Assembly: GCF_022842145.1 (NCBI RefSeq)
Contig: NZ_JALHQD010000010.1
Coordinates: 10,356-74,355, forward strand
Length of the DNA stretch: 64,000 nt
Source: Tabrizicola sp.
Lineage (GTDB): Bacteria; Pseudomonadota; Alphaproteobacteria; Rhodobacterales; Rhodobacteraceae
Direction of reading: 5' to 3'
Part shown: piece after piece, positions 1 through 10,823 of the stretch
Position numbering within the stretch: the first letter of the stretch is position 1
How the letters are laid out: each line of letters starts with the position of its first letter
Program-made: the position numbers and the translations under genes
Notes under the pieces: model-generated
Databases searched by the model: none
Told to the model about the DNA's origin: nothing
Seen by the model: only the letters and a program-made list of their open reading frames with translations

Positions 1-537
1 GGGGAGGCCGAGGTAAGCGGCCAGCTGCGCGCCGAAGGTGCTGGAGCCGAGGATCCAGATGGGGACATTGGTGCCGGTGCCAGGGATCGCCTGGACCGCG
101 CTGGGGGTGTCGCCGAGGTAGGCGATGAGTTCCTGCACGTCCTGGGGGAAGGTGTCTTCCTGCGCCATGTGGCGGCGAAGGGCGCGGGCAGTTTGCATGT
201 CGGTGCCGGGGGCCCGACCGAGGCCGAGGTCGATCCGGTTCGGGTAGAGGGTCGCGAGGGTGCCGAACTGTTCGGCCACGACGAGGGGCGAGTGGTTCGG
301 CAGCATGACCCCGCCCGCGCCGATGCGCATGGTTTTGGTCTGGCCCGCGACATGGCCGATGACGACGGGCGTTGCAGCGGAGGCGATGCCGGGCATGTTG
401 TGATGCTCGGCCAGCCAATAGCGGTGGAAGCCTGCGCGTTCAGCGGCTTGGGCAAGGTCGACTGTGGATTTCAGCGCCTGGGCGGCGGTCTGGCCTTCGG
501 GGATTGGGGCCAGGTCGAGGTAGGAATAGTGCTGCAT
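1..537 (-). CDS. LLM-class flavin-dependent monooxygenase (luciferase-like), 3'-truncated by window edge
   Basis: Reading the minus strand from an ATG at 537 gives 179 uninterrupted codons running off the left edge. The product begins [16 protein letters not shown] and contains [19 protein letters not shown] and a stretch about an [14 protein letters not shown] core, which are hallmarks of the bacterial luciferase-like (LLM) TIM-barrel FMN enzymes (YwbL/YhbW type). The AEHH segment lines the flavin pocket in this family. A GGAGG ribosome site lies just upstream of the ATG. The C-terminal half is outside the window and the substrate is unknown. Confidence 0.85.
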   Translation of the reverse strand, partial: MQHYSYLDLAPIPEGQTAAQALKSTVDLAQAAERAGFHRYWLAEHHNMPGIASAATPVVIGHVAGQTKTMRIGAGGVMLPNHSPLVVAEQFGTLATLYPNRIDLGLGRAPGTDMQTARALRRHMAQEDTFPQDVQELIAYLGDTPSAVQAIPGTGTNVPIWILGSSTFGAQLAAYLGLP

Positions 538-620
538 GTGCGGCCTCCGGTTGGGACAGAGGTAAGCATTCGGGACGGTGGGGGGAAGGGGGATGTTGGG
601 CGTGCGGCCCCCCCACCCCA

Positions 621-645
621 TCCCTCCCCCACGGAGGGGGGAGGG
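621..645. repeat. GC-rich intergenic hairpin (C-tract/G-tract)
   Basis: TCCCTCCCCC at 621-630 faces GGGGGGAGGGA at 635-645. A related, inverted copy with a neighbouring GGCGCTT motif sits at about 43507-43530. It lies in the 313-base gap between two minus-strand genes (538-850), which also holds the palindrome at 690-740 and the dispersed repeat at 801-848; I see no gene there. Confidence 0.5.
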
Positions 646-689
646 AGGCGCTTTGCGTTTGGCGTTGGTGTGGGGTGGCTGGCGGCAGC

Positions 690-740
690 GTAGGGTGCGC
701 TACAGCGAACCTTCGGACGGTGCGCTGTAGCGCACCCTAC
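690..740. repeat. Perfect 18-bp inverted repeat, GTAGGGTG palindrome family
   Basis: The arm GTAGGGTGCGCTACAGCG at 690-707 is matched exactly by its reverse complement at 723-740, with a 15-base loop. Two other intergenic palindromes in the window (7437-7460 and 16197-16219) share the GTAGGGTG core followed by G/C, so this looks like one family of short interspersed hairpins. No poly-T tract follows, so it is a weak terminator candidate. Confidence 0.7.
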
Positions 741-800
741 GATGGGGGTGGGTCTCTTGGCTTTGCTTGGGGCGGTGCGCCTCGTGGGACGGGCGGACCG

Positions 801-848
801 GGGGTTTCACACCCCCGGACCCCCGTGGGATATTTGGGGAAGAGAAAG
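801..848. repeat. Dispersed intergenic repeat (GGGATATTTGGG... type), copy 1
   Basis: A small hairpin (GGGGGTTTCACACCCCC) is followed by CCCCCGTGGGATATTTGGGG and AAGAGAAAG. It matches copy 2 at 23966-24016 nearly base for base, and its 3' core matches copies at 12714-12750 and 43281-43320. It lies directly after the 3' end of the ImmA-type gene (minus strand). Elements of this form are common between genes in Rhodobacterales; function unknown. Confidence 0.7.
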
Positions 849-850
849 CC

Positions 851-1399
851 TTATGCGTTCCAACCCCGATCCAATTTCTGGAGCGCGATGTCCATAGTCT
901 TGAGGCTGACGCCGAAGTAGTGCGCTAGCTTCTTGGTATCGCGTCCATGCAGCGAGACCCCTGCCGCCAATGCACCGTCGCCAAAGACTAGGGCCTCGAC
1001 GAAGGCGTTTGCGTCCCGCTCTTCCTCAAGTTCGTCTTCCAAATAGAAGTGCGAAGGCCCCGCTCGGTATTGCTCCGCCGCGAAGGGGTCATGCCTCGGA
1101 TGAATGAGCGCGTGGATCAACTCGTGCAAGACCGTCCAACGTCGAGTTGCCGTGTCGTCGTCCTCGTTAACTTCAATGCGGTAGCCGCTTGAAGCAAATG
1201 CATCTTGGACCAACCGTCCCCGTTGCCCTTTCCGCATCTTGGTCAGCACCACGTCGAAGCCAAGACGACGTGCCAGTTCTAAGACAGACGGGAGCCGCGA
1301 GGCTCCCATCATTCCGAGGTTGAAGCTGCGAAGCTCATGCCGCACTTGACCGTCAGCAGGCAGCCGGAGAAACAACTCTCTGAGTGACTTGATGGTCAT
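851..1399 (-). CDS. ImmA/IrrE-family (COG2856) zinc metallopeptidase
   Basis: A 182-residue protein. HELIHALIH (near residues 92-100) is the HExxH zinc site, and EEERDANAFVEALV about 35 residues later supplies the third ligand region of the ImmA/IrrE (DUF955) fold. A short C-terminal helix-turn-helix-like end (LAHYFGVSLKTM) is normal for the family. The ATG at 1399 has a GAGGGGG ribosome site; a longer reading to 1435 would overlap nrdJ and is less likely. It starts 11 bases after the nrdJ stop, so it is probably cotranscribed. Family members usually cleave an adjacent Xre repressor or antitoxin, but no such partner is present here. Base composition is less GC-rich than its neighbours, hinting at transfer. 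Confidence 0.85.
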   Translation of the reverse strand: MTIKSLRELFLRLPADGQVRHELRSFNLGMMGASRLPSVLELARRLGFDVVLTKMRKGQRGRLVQDAFASSGYRIEVNEDDDTATRRWTVLHELIHALIHPRHDPFAAEQYRAGPSHFYLEDELEEERDANAFVEALVFGDGALAAGVSLHGRDTKKLAHYFGVSLKTMDIALQKLDRGWNA

Positions 1400-1409
1400 G
1401 GCCACCCCC

Positions 1410-4400
1410 TCAGCTACAACCAGTGGTTGCGCCACATGAATTACACTTCAGGCAGGACCCGTTGCGGACCATCGTGTAGTTGCCGCACTCCGAGCAGCTG
1501 TCGCCGGTGTAACCGGAGAGCTTGGCCTTGGTCCGGGCGTCGGTGGTGCCGAGGGCGAAGGTGCTGGTTGATTCCGAGAAGCCGGAGACACGCGTTTCCG
1601 ACAGGACCGCGGTCATCGGGGCGGCCATGTCGGTGCCGGTGGCGAGGCCGCCGAAGGCGGTGACCCCCTGCCCGCCTTGCAGCACGGTGAATTCGTGCGG
1701 CAGGCGTTTCCTCATGTAGCCGGTCGAGGCGACCTGCTTCAGGACCTCCAGCGACTTGGAGGCGGCGGTGTCCGAAGGCTCGGCGATGTTGCGTTTGCCT
1801 TCCTCGTCACCCCGACCGAGGTCGTCGAACGAGGCGCCTTTCGGGGCGACATGGGCGAGGTCGGTGCGGTCGAGGTAGGAGATCGCAAGCTCGCGGAAGA
1901 TGTAGTCGAGGATCGAGGTGGCGTTCTTGACGCTGTCGTTGCCCTGGACCATGCCTGCCGGTTCAAAGCGGGTGAAGGTGAAGGCCTCGACGAATTCCTC
2001 CAGCGGGACGCCGTATTGCAGGCCGACCGAGACGGCGATGGCGAAGTTGTTCATCATCGCGCGGAAGCCGGCACCTTCCTTGTGCATGTCGATGAATATC
2101 TCGCCCAGGGAGCCGTCCTGGTATTCGCCGGTGCGCAGATAGACCTTGTGGCCGCCGACGATGGCTTTCTGGGTATAACCCTTGCGACGCTCGGGGAGTT
2201 TCTCGCGATTGCTGCGGACGATTTCCTTGATGATCACCTTTTCGATGATCTTCTCGGCGATGACCGTGGCTTTCTCCATCAGGGAGCCGTTAGTCAGGGT
2301 TTCCTCGGCGTCCTCGTCGTCGTCGATCAGCGCGGAAGCGAGTGGTTGGGAGAGTTTCGAGCCGTCGCGGTAAAGCGCGTTGGCTTTGATGCCGAGGGAG
2401 TGGGAAAGTTCGTAGGCTGCGAGCGTTTCGGCGATGGTGGCGTTGTTCGGCATGTTGATCGTCTTGGAGATCGCGCCGGAGATGAAGCTTTGGGCGGCGG
2501 CCATCATGGTGATGTGGCTATTCACGGACAGGAACCGCTTGCCGGTCTTGCCGCAGGGGTTGGCGCAGTCGAAGACCTTGTAGTGTTCGGTCTTGAGGTG
2601 CGGCGCGCCTTCGAGGGTCATGGTGCCGCAGACATGGTCGTTGGCGGCGTCGATCTGGGCCTTGGTGAAGCCGAGGTGGCGCAGGAGGTCGAAGGTCGGG
2701 TCGGCAAGGCGTTCGGCGGGGATGCCGAGGGCGCCTTTGCAGAAGTCCTCGCCCAGGGTCCACTGGTTGAAGACGAAGCGGATGTCGAAGGCGGAAGGGA
2801 GGGCGGTTTCGATCTTCTCGATCTCGCGGGGGCCGAAGCCGTGGCCGATCAGCGAAGTGTGGTTGATCGCGGGGGCCTGGCCGAGGGAGCCGTGGCCGAC
2901 GGCGTAGGCGACGATCTCGGCGGCCTGGGAGGTGGAGTAGCCGAGGGTTTCGAGGGCCGCGGGGACCGACTGGTTGATGATCTTGAAGTAGCCGCCGCCG
3001 GCCAGTTTCTTGAACTTGACGAGGGCGAAGTCAGGCTCGATGCCCGTGGTGTCGCAGTCCATCACGAGGCCGATGGTGCCGGTGGGGGCGATGACGGTGG
3101 TCTGGGCATTGCGGTAGCCGTGCTGTTCACCAAGGCGGAGGGCCTCGTCCCAGGCGGATTTGGCAAGCTGCACAAGGGCTTGGTCGGGGCAGTTCGCGTG
3201 GTCAAGGGCGACGGCGGGGACGTTCAGGCCCTCGTAAGCCGTGCCGTGGGCGGCCGCGCGGTGGTTGCGGATGACACGGAGCATGTGGTCGCGGTTGCGG
3301 GCGTAGCCGGAGAAGGGGCCGAGTTCCTTGGCCATCTCCGCGCTGGTCGCATAGGACACACCGGTCATGATCGCGGTCAGGGCTCCACACAGGGCGCGGC
3401 CTTCGTCGCTGTCGTAGCCAAGGCCCATGTTCATCAAAAGCCCGCCGATGTTGGCGTAGCCGAGGCCGAGGGTGCGGAAGTCGTAGCTGAGCTGGGCGAT
3501 TTCCTTCGAGGGGAACTGCGCCATCATCACGCTGATTTCCAGGGTGATGGTCCAGAGCCGCGAGGCGTGGACGTAGGCCTCGGCGTCGAACTTGCCGTTG
3601 TGCTGGAAGGTGAGGAGGTTCATCGACGCGAGGTTACAGGCGGTGTCGTCGAGGAACATGTATTCGGAGCAGGGGTTCGAGCCGCGGATCGCGCCGTCTT
3701 CGGGGCAGGTGTGCCAGGCGTTGACGGTGTCGTGGAACTGGATGCCGGGGTCGGCGCAGGCCCAGGCGGCGTGGCCGATCTGGTCCCAGAGCTCACGCGC
3801 CGAGACGGTCTTGGCGACCTTGCCGTCGGTGCGGCGGATCAGCTCCCACGGCTGGTCGTTCTTGACGGCCTTCAGGAAGGCGTCGGTGACGCGGACCGAG
3901 TTGTTGGAATTCTGGCCGGAGACGGAGATGTAGGCCTCGGAATCCCAGTCGGTGTCGTAGGTGGGGAATTCGATGCTCGTGAAGCCCTGACGCGCGTATT
4001 GCAGGATGCGGTTGGTGTAGGTGTCGGGGATCATCGCCTTCTTGGCGGCCTTGATCGCGGCTTTCAGGGCCGGGTTCAGGGTCGGATCGGTGGCGCCGTC
4101 CATCGAGCCGTCGAAGCTCTTGATCGCGGCGAAGATCTCGTTCAGGCGGGCGGAGTGGACCTTGGAGCCGGCCACCAGCGAGGCGACCTTTTGTTCCTCG
4201 ATCACCTTCCAGTTGATGAAGTCCTCAACATCCGGGTGGTCCATGTCGATGATGACCATCTTGGCGGCGCGGCGGGTGGTGCCGCCGGACTTGATGGCGC
4301 CAGCAGCACGGTCGCCGATCTTGAGGAAGCCCATCAGGCCCGAGGACTTGCCGCCGCCGGACAGCTTTTCCCCTTCGCCGCGGAGGGAGGAGAAGTTGGT

Positions 4401-5096
4401 GCCGGTGCCGGAGCCGTATTTGAAGAGACGCGCTTCGCGGACCCAGAGGTCCATGATGCCGCCGTCACCGACGAGGTCATCCTTGACGGACTGGATGAAG
4501 CAGGCGTGGGGCTGCGGGTGTTCGTAGGCGGAAGCCGACTTGGTCAACACGCCGGTCTTGTGGTCGACGTAGAAATGACCCTGCGACGGGCCGTCGATGC
4601 CGTAGGCCCAATGGAGGCCGGTGTTGAACCACTGGGGAGAGTTCGGCGCGGCCATCTGGCGGGCCAGCATGAAGCGCATCTCGTCGTAGTAGGCGGAGGC
4701 GTCGGCTTCGGTGGTGAAATAGCCACCCTTCCAGCCCCAATAGGCCCAAGCACCGGCGAGGCGGTCGAAGACCTGCTTGGCTGAGGTTTCGCCGACAATG
4801 CGTTGATCTTCCGGGAGTTTCGCCAGCGCGTCCTCATCCGGGACGGACCGCCACAGGAACTCGGGCACGCCCTTTTCCTTGACGCGCTTCAGCACGGCCG
4901 GAACGCCCGCCTTGCGGAAATACTTCTGGGCGAGCACGTCGCTTGCGACCTGGCTCCAGCCCTCGGGGACCTCGACGGCGTCGTTGCGGAAGACGACCTT
5001 GCCGTCCGGGTTGCGGATTTCGGAAACGGTGGTGGTGAAGTCCATCGCGCCATAGGCGCCGGTGGCTTCGGTCGTGAACTTCCGCTCTATCTTCAT
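1410..5096 (-). CDS. nrdJ: Vitamin B12-dependent (class II) ribonucleoside-diphosphate reductase
   Basis: A 1228-residue class II reductase that makes dNDPs using adenosylcobalamin. Visible family motifs are NSPQWFNTG (about 152-160), HACFIQS with the first redox cysteine (about 199), [11 protein letters not shown] with the catalytic Cys/Glu (about 475) and a PTGTIG loop. The C terminus ends in a CSECG...CLKCNSCG zinc-ribbon-like tail. Length is usual for the large alphaproteobacterial NrdJ. The start MKIERKF at 5096 follows AAGGAGA; an in-frame ATG 48 bases further upstream lacks a site. The upstream region has a probable NrdR box (5278-5293). The ImmA-type peptidase gene follows directly. 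Confidence 0.97.
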   Translation of the reverse strand: MKIERKFTTEATGAYGAMDFTTTVSEIRNPDGKVVFRNDAVEVPEGWSQVASDVLAQKYFRKAGVPAVLKRVKEKGVPEFLWRSVPDEDALAKLPEDQRIVGETSAKQVFDRLAGAWAYWGWKGGYFTTEADASAYYDEMRFMLARQMAAPNSPQWFNTGLHWAYGIDGPSQGHFYVDHKTGVLTKSASAYEHPQPHACFIQSVKDDLVGDGGIMDLWVREARLFKYGSGTGTNFSSLRGEGEKLSGGGKSSGLMGFLKIGDRAAGAIKSGGTTRRAAKMVIIDMDHPDVEDFINWKVIEEQKVASLVAGSKVHSARLNEIFAAIKSFDGSMDGATDPTLNPALKAAIKAAKKAMIPDTYTNRILQYARQGFTSIEFPTYDTDWDSEAYISVSGQNSNNSVRVTDAFLKAVKNDQPWELIRRTDGKVAKTVSARELWDQIGHAAWACADPGIQFHDTVNAWHTCPEDGAIRGSNPCSEYMFLDDTACNLASMNLLTFQHNGKFDAEAYVHASRLWTITLEISVMMAQFPSKEIAQLSYDFRTLGLGYANIGGLLMNMGLGYDSDEGRALCGALTAIMTGVSYATSAEMAKELGPFSGYARNRDHMLRVIRNHRAAAHGTAYEGLNVPAVALDHANCPDQALVQLAKSAWDEALRLGEQHGYRNAQTTVIAPTGTIGLVMDCDTTGIEPDFALVKFKKLAGGGYFKIINQSVPAALETLGYSTSQAAEIVAYAVGHGSLGQAPAINHTSLIGHGFGPREIEKIETALPSAFDIRFVFNQWTLGEDFCKGALGIPAERLADPTFDLLRHLGFTKAQIDAANDHVCGTMTLEGAPHLKTEHYKVFDCANPCGKTGKRFLSVNSHITMMAAAQSFISGAISKTINMPNNATIAETLAAYELSHSLGIKANALYRDGSKLSQPLASALIDDDEDAEETLTNGSLMEKATVIAEKIIEKVIIKEIVRSNREKLPERRKGYTQKAIVGGHKVYLRTGEYQDGSLGEIFIDMHKEGAGFRAMMNNFAIAVSVGLQYGVPLEEFVEAFTFTRFEPAGMVQGNDSVKNATSILDYIFRELAISYLDRTDLAHVAPKGASFDDLGRGDEEGKRNIAEPSDTAASKSLEVLKQVASTGYMRKRLPHEFTVLQGGQGVTAFGGLATGTDMAAPMTAVLSETRVSGFSESTSTFALGTTDARTKAKLSGYTGDSCSECGNYTMVRNGSCLKCNSCGATTGCS

Positions 5097-5277
5097 GCCC
5101 CTGATCTCCTTTTTTTTGGCCCAAACGGCCATTGGTTCTGTCAAATTGCCGGAACAAGCCGCATGCCCGTGTCGCAGCGTTCGGCAAAGATTGACCGATC
5201 CTGACGGTGAGCGCCGTCAAGAGGGTCGCATCCGATTTGGATGCCCTTTGTGTGGGTCGACTTGCCTGTCCGCTGCG

Positions 5278-5293
5278 GCACTAGATTTAGTGG
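5278..5293. promoter_or_regulatory. Probable NrdR box upstream of nrdJ
   Basis: GCACTAGATTTAGTGG is a near-palindrome that matches the NrdR consensus ACACTATATATAGTGT at 12 of 16 positions, including the CACTA/TAGTG arms. NrdR boxes usually come as a pair about 31 bp apart; I see only one convincing copy. It lies about 180 bases upstream of nrdJ in the 471-base gap 5097-5567, which otherwise shows only a perfect palindrome at 5228-5244 (GCATCC, 5-base spacer, GGATGC). I saw no cobalamin riboswitch core there. Confidence 0.55.
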
Positions 5294-5567
5294 TTGTCCC
5301 CGCCGCTTTGTCAAAGTGTCGTAATCCGCAGGCTCAATCAACGAGAAAATTTCGCGTCAAAGCAGATTTTCAGCTTGACGTTTTTTCGGCCACATCACGG
5401 CCTTGGCATGATCCGCGGCGCCAGGTTGTGGAGAGGTCTGGGGACAAACTTCGCGCAGTTTGTGAAGAGTGCCGGATTTCCCTGCTGCAAGGCCTGCTTG
5501 GCGGCCGGGGTTGAAAACCGTCCGGGGAGGCCGGGTGCCGGCACAGGCGATTCCGTCCGGTCCGCGC

Positions 5568-6455
5568 CTAGGGGGTGGCGCGGGCAGGCCGGTTGATCAG
5601 GACGATCCCGATGGCCACCAGAATGACCGCAAGGAGAATCGACCATGTGACAGTTTCGCCGAAGACGAGCGCGCCAAGCCCCACCGCAAGGACCGGAGTC
5701 AGGAAGGAAAAGGCCGCCACGGTCGAGCCTGGGTAGACCGAGAGAAGCCAGAGCCAGCCGATGAACCCGCCCGCCACCACGACCGAGGATTGGAAGACAA
5801 GGCCCACTATATGGAGTGGCTGCAGGTCGCGGATCAGCGGGCCGAAGAACGGAGCCGCGAGCAGGAGAAGCGGTGCCGAGACGAGGACCATCCAGAAGAG
5901 CTGCATCTCCGGCCCTTCGGCGCGCATCACCGGGCGGCGCGCAACGTAGGCGGTCAGCGCCCAGCCCCAGGCGGCGGCCAGGGCGCAGAGATCGCCCGCA
6001 AGGCTTGCCTCGCCCGTATCGGGGCGCGACAGGATCGCCGAGGTGCAACCGAGAAAGGCAAAGGCAAGACCGGCGGCTTTCGTGGGCGTGATCCGTTCCC
6101 CCAGCCCGAAATGCGCAAGGAACGCATACCAGACGGGCATCGAATACATGATGAGCGCCGAGCGGCCGACCGAGGTGAGGTCGAGGGCAAGGAAGAGGAA
6201 CAGGAACTCGGCCGCGAAGAGCGTGCCGATCAGGAGCCCGGCACCCAGGCTTGCGCGGTGCAGCTTGGGCGGTCGCCCGCGCCAGACCAGCCAGGCCCAG
6301 ACGAAGCCGATTGCAAGGAGCGAGCGGAGACCGGCAAAGAAGACCGGCTGCAGCCCGGCGTTCACCACCTTGATGATGAGCTGGTTGACGGCAAGCAGCG
6401 CCTGCACCCCGAGAAGCGCGGTCAGGCCGAAGGCATCAAGACGATCTTTGCGCAT
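5568..6455 (-). CDS. DMT-superfamily (EamA) inner-membrane transporter
   Basis: A 295-residue protein of ten hydrophobic segments arranged as two EamA repeats (about residues 10-140 and 155-290). Each repeat ends in the typical GE-x-[IV]T segment (LGERITPTKAAG and FGETVTWS). Such proteins export or exchange amino acids and other metabolites; the substrate cannot be read from sequence. The ATG at 6455 follows AGGGG. It is one of three EamA-type transporters in this first 14 kb (others at 7497 and 12832), but they are not closely alike. Confidence 0.88.
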   Translation of the reverse strand: MRKDRLDAFGLTALLGVQALLAVNQLIIKVVNAGLQPVFFAGLRSLLAIGFVWAWLVWRGRPPKLHRASLGAGLLIGTLFAAEFLFLFLALDLTSVGRSALIMYSMPVWYAFLAHFGLGERITPTKAAGLAFAFLGCTSAILSRPDTGEASLAGDLCALAAAWGWALTAYVARRPVMRAEGPEMQLFWMVLVSAPLLLLAAPFFGPLIRDLQPLHIVGLVFQSSVVVAGGFIGWLWLLSVYPGSTVAAFSFLTPVLAVGLGALVFGETVTWSILLAVILVAIGIVLINRPARATP

Positions 6456-6550
6456 AATTCCCCCTGCTCCGGCATGCCCTTTTGCATTGACCGGTGACAC
6501 GGGGCAAGCAAGCATGTCGCAGGTTTGATCAAGCGGTGAGGGAGAACGAC

Positions 6551-7432
6551 ATGAGCCTGGGCAAGACATTGCTGAAGGTCGCGATCGGTGTAGTGATCGC
6601 GAAAGGCGTGAGCACGCTGGCCAAGGGCGGCGGCTCGACGCCGGAACCGGCTCCTGCCCCCGAGCGCAAGGCCGGTCGCGGGACCCCGTTCGACCCCAAA
6701 GCCTCGGGTCAGGGCGGCGGGCTGGAGGATCTGCTGAAGGATGTGATGGGCAGTGGCAGCCGGTCCAGGCCGGGAACGACGCGGCAGGACACGGCGTCGG
6801 GCAATGGCGGGGGTCTTGGTGACCTGCTGACCCAGATGTCGGGGCAAAAGCGGTCGAACCCGCGGGCTTCGGCGCCGAAGGGCGGGCTGGAGGATATTCT
6901 GGGGCAGTTGACCGGACGCTCGTCTGCGCCCGAGCCGGAGGATACGGGTCTGGTTCTGGGCGGAGCCCGCAGACCAGCCGGCAAGGCGGCGGGCGGTGGG
7001 GTTGGCGATCTTCTGGACCAGGTGCTGGGCGACCGGCGGCCCGGTGCTCCGGTCGAACTGCCGGAACCGCAGCGCGAGGAAGAGCTGTCCTCGGCGCTGA
7101 TGCTGCGGGCGGTGATCCAGGCGGTGAAGTGCGATGGCGAGCTGGACGAGGACGAAAAGGCCCGGCTGATGCAGGCAATGGGCGAGGCGGACGCGCGCGA
7201 GGTGAAGGCCGTGCAGGCGGAGTTGCAGCGCCCCGTGGACGTGAAGGGCCTGGCGCGGGCGGTTCCGGCGGGGCTTGAGCCACAGGTCTATGTGGTGTCG
7301 CTGATGGCGATCAACCTCGATCAGAAGGCCGAGGCGGAGTATCTGCACAAGCTTGCCGGAGAGCTGGACCTGTCGCCGGATCAGGTGAACGCGATCCACG
7401 ACAAGGCGGGGGCGCCGCGGCTGTATCGGTAA
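6551..7432 (+). CDS. TerB-like / DUF533 protein with repeated Gly-Asp-Leu-Leu motifs
   Basis: A 293-residue protein. An N-terminal hydrophobic stretch (LLKVAIGVVIAKGV) is followed by a low-complexity middle (about 25-175) carrying four copies of a GG-[LV]-x-D-[LI]-L-x4-G motif: GGLEDLLKDVMG, GGLGDLLTQMSG, GGLEDILGQLTG and GGVGDLLDQVLG. A C-terminal helical TerB/DUF533-type domain (about 180-290, KCDGELDEDEKARLMQAM) then follows. The DGxLDxxE loop resembles the metal site of TerB-type domains. Start chosen at 6551 after GGGAG. Function is unknown; families of this kind are linked to envelope or stress roles. Confidence 0.75.
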   Translation: MSLGKTLLKVAIGVVIAKGVSTLAKGGGSTPEPAPAPERKAGRGTPFDPKASGQGGGLEDLLKDVMGSGSRSRPGTTRQDTASGNGGGLGDLLTQMSGQKRSNPRASAPKGGLEDILGQLTGRSSAPEPEDTGLVLGGARRPAGKAAGGGVGDLLDQVLGDRRPGAPVELPEPQREEELSSALMLRAVIQAVKCDGELDEDEKARLMQAMGEADAREVKAVQAELQRPVDVKGLARAVPAGLEPQVYVVSLMAINLDQKAEAEYLHKLAGELDLSPDQVNAIHDKAGAPRLYR

Positions 7433-7436
7433 GGGC

Positions 7437-7455
7437 GGTGGGCAGACTGCCCACC
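7437..7455. terminator. Short palindrome after the TerB-like gene (GTAGGGTG family)
   Basis: GGTGGGCAG / CTGCCCACC with a one-base centre, 4 bases after the stop codon and followed by CTAC. With the flank it reads as the reverse of GTAGGGTGGGCAG, so it belongs with the palindromes at 690-740 and 16200-16219. It could act as an mRNA 3'-end hairpin; there is no T-tract. Confidence 0.45.
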
Positions 7456-7496
7456 CTACGCCTTTCCATTCCCAAAGCGTCGGCCTAAGACGGCGC

Positions 7497-8393
7497 ATGG
7501 GAAGCCGTGAGCCGAGAAGCGAGAACCTGACCGGCATCCTTCTGATGCTGGCCGCGATGGCGCTGTTCGCGGTCGAGGACCTGTTCCTGAAACTGGCCGC
7601 CGCCGACCTGCCGATCGGGCAGATCATCCTGATCTCGGGCGCGCTTGGCCTGCCGGTCTTTGTTGGCATGGCCTGGCGGCAGGGGCAGGGAATCCTGGTG
7701 AAGGACGCGCTGCAACCCGCTGTCATCGCGAGAAATCTTGGCGAAATGGTTGCCGCCGCGGCCTATGTCGCGGCGCTTGCCGTCGTGCCTTTGGGAACGG
7801 TGGCGTCGGTCCTGCAGGCCTTGCCGTTGTTCATGACGATGGGGGCTGCGATGGTCTATGGCGAAACGGTCGGCTGGCGGCGCTGGACGGCGATCCTGGT
7901 CGGGTTCGCGGGCGTCCTGCTGGTGATCCAGCCCGGGGCCGAGGGGTTCAGGGTCGAGGCGCTTTTGGTGCTGATCTCGGTCGCGGGGATCGTTGTCCGC
8001 GATCTCGCCTCGCGGGCGATTCCGGCAAGGGTCACGACGGCGCAGGTTTCGGCCTGGGGGCTGATGTCGGTGACCGTCCTGGGGCTGGGGATGATCGCCG
8101 CGACCGGGGATGTCCGGGGCGTGACCGGGACCGAGGCGCTGGTCCTGCTGGGCGCGGTCGTCTTCGGCACGGCGGGCTATTGGGCCGTGACGGCCGCGGC
8201 GCGGACGGGCGAGGTGTCGGTCGTGGCGCCGTTCCGCTATTCGCGGCTGGTGTTCTCGATGGGGATCGGCGTGGTCTTCCTGGCGGAGCGGCCCGATCCT
8301 TTGACGCTGGTGGGTGCGGCGATCATCGTCGGATCGGGGCTTTACGCCTTTGCCCGGGAGCGGGCGCGCAAACGCGCTTCCCAAGGGGTGTGA
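7497..8393 (+). CDS. DMT-superfamily (EamA) transporter
   Basis: A 298-residue, ten-helix membrane protein with two EamA domains (about 12-145 and 150-285). YGETVGWRRW and LAERPDPLTLVG are the conserved segments at the ends of the two repeats. It is a probable metabolite or drug exporter of the inner membrane; substrate unknown. It precedes eno by 51 bases on the same strand but has no functional link to glycolysis that I can see. Confidence 0.87.
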   Translation: MGSREPRSENLTGILLMLAAMALFAVEDLFLKLAAADLPIGQIILISGALGLPVFVGMAWRQGQGILVKDALQPAVIARNLGEMVAAAAYVAALAVVPLGTVASVLQALPLFMTMGAAMVYGETVGWRRWTAILVGFAGVLLVIQPGAEGFRVEALLVLISVAGIVVRDLASRAIPARVTTAQVSAWGLMSVTVLGLGMIAATGDVRGVTGTEALVLLGAVVFGTAGYWAVTAAARTGEVSVVAPFRYSRLVFSMGIGVVFLAERPDPLTLVGAAIIVGSGLYAFARERARKRASQGV

Positions 8394-8435
8394 GCCGGGG
8401 TAAAGGGGCGGTCGAGAGCACCCATTCGGCCTTGA

Positions 8436-9722
<1,287 letters not shown>

Positions 9723-9726
9723 TCGA

Positions 9727-10239
9727 TTGAAACAGGCAGTGGCGGGGGTGCTAGCCGGTTTTCTAGCATTCACAGCAACGCCCGCCGCTGCTTTGGAATG
9801 CGTCTATGGCTCGATCCAACAGGATTTCTGGCGGGTCAAAGAGAGTTCTGAAACTTACACTCTGGCCTACGGAAAGTTTTCGAACCTTCGACTTATCGAG
9901 TCGATCAAGACGAAGGAAACATCGGATGGCTTTCAAGCAGGTCGGCAGGTTTTCATAGCAGATTTCACCGGCTTCAAACCCGCGCGCCGCGCGTTCGACC
10001 AGCCATTCTCGACGCAAGTGAGATTGGTCTTCCCAGACGAAAGTTTCATTGGGGGTGGGTACGATACCTCAGGTGAAGCGGAGCGCTTACCCAACAAAGT
10101 CGGCTTGGTCTGGCTTTTGCATACGGAAGCCGGATACCAGGCTTCTGCAAGCTCGTGCTCCGGAATCATCGATACGGAACCTTCGCATGTAAAGCTGTTG
10201 CTGCGTTGCCTGCGGGGCGGGTATTGCCCCAAAGGCTAA
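9727..10239 (+). CDS. Hypothetical secreted protein, TTG start
   Basis: A 170-residue protein with a clear Sec signal peptide (KQAVAGVLAGFLAFTATPAAA, cleavage about residue 22) and three cysteines in the mature part. I do not recognise the family. The start is TTG at 9727, four bases after the eno stop, with GAAGGGG upstream inside the end of eno. Composition is clearly lower in GC than eno or rluE, and the codon use is untypical of the neighbourhood, so it may be a recent arrival placed at the end of the eno transcript. Confidence 0.6.
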   Translation: MKQAVAGVLAGFLAFTATPAAALECVYGSIQQDFWRVKESSETYTLAYGKFSNLRLIESIKTKETSDGFQAGRQVFIADFTGFKPARRAFDQPFSTQVRLVFPDESFIGGGYDTSGEAERLPNKVGLVWLLHTEAGYQASASSCSGIIDTEPSHVKLLLRCLRGGYCPKG

Positions 10240-10292
10240 AGGTTCCATCGGTCGGCGTTCCAGTTCTCGCTCGGTTGCGATAGTCCTAGGCC

Positions 10293-10823
10293 ATGCTGAT
10301 CCTGCTGAACAAACCCTACGACGTGCTCTGCCAGTTCAGCCGTGAGGGCGACCGGGCGGTGCTGGCGGATTTCGTGCCGGTGAAGGGGGTTTATGCGGCG
10401 GGGCGGCTGGATCGGGACTCGGAGGGGCTTCTGGTCCTGACCGACGACGGGCGCTTGCAGGCGCGGATCGCGGACCCGAAGTTCAAGCTGGAGAAGACCT
10501 ATTTCGCGCAAGTGGAAGGGGTGGTGACCGAGGCCGCGCTGGAGCGGTTGCGGCGGGGGGTGGAGCTGAACGATGGCCCTACCCTGCCAGCGAAGGCGCG
10601 GGGGGTGGCGGAGCCGGGGTGGCTCTGGCCCCGGGTGCCGCCGATCCGGGTGCGCAAGACGGTGCCGGACGGGTGGATCGAACTGACGATCCGCGAGGGG
10701 CGTAACCGGCAGGTGCGGCGGATGTGCGCGGCGGTGGGGCTTCCGTGCCTGCGGCTGATCCGCTGGCGGGTGGGGGACTGGACGCTGGAGGGGTTGGCCC
10801 CGGGCGCGTGGAGGCAGGCATGA
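10293..10823 (+). CDS. rluE: 23S rRNA pseudouridine synthase, RluE-type
   Basis: A 176-residue RsuA-family pseudouridine synthase without an S4 domain, which is the RluE/RluB catalytic core. [14 protein letters not shown] (about 36-49) holds the catalytic aspartate, and [22 protein letters not shown] (split core [12 protein letters not shown]) is the family C-terminal motif. RluE in E. coli modifies U2457 of 23S rRNA; the exact target here is inferred. It overlaps the next gene by four bases (ATGA), so the two are translationally coupled. Confidence 0.9.
   Translation: MLILLNKPYDVLCQFSREGDRAVLADFVPVKGVYAAGRLDRDSEGLLVLTDDGRLQARIADPKFKLEKTYFAQVEGVVTEAALERLRRGVELNDGPTLPAKARGVAEPGWLWPRVPPIRVRKTVPDGWIELTIREGRNRQVRRMCAAVGLPCLRLIRWRVGDWTLEGLAPGAWRQA

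Noticed and set aside
1677-4784. 1035-codon open frame on the plus strand
   Set aside because: Exactly antisense to nrdJ, whose family assignment is certain; low-complexity Gly/Val/Asp-rich translation typical of mirror frames in GC-rich DNA.
5228-5244. Palindrome GCATCC-GATTT-GGATGC as a second NrdR box
   Set aside because: Arms and 17-base length do not fit the 16-bp NrdR consensus and the spacing to the probable box is about 50 bp, not 31.
5568-7283. 571-codon minus-strand frame as one long membrane protein
   Set aside because: The N-terminal 275 codons are Pro/Arg-rich mirror sequence of the plus-strand TerB-like gene; the DMT transporter starts at 6455 with a proper ribosome site.
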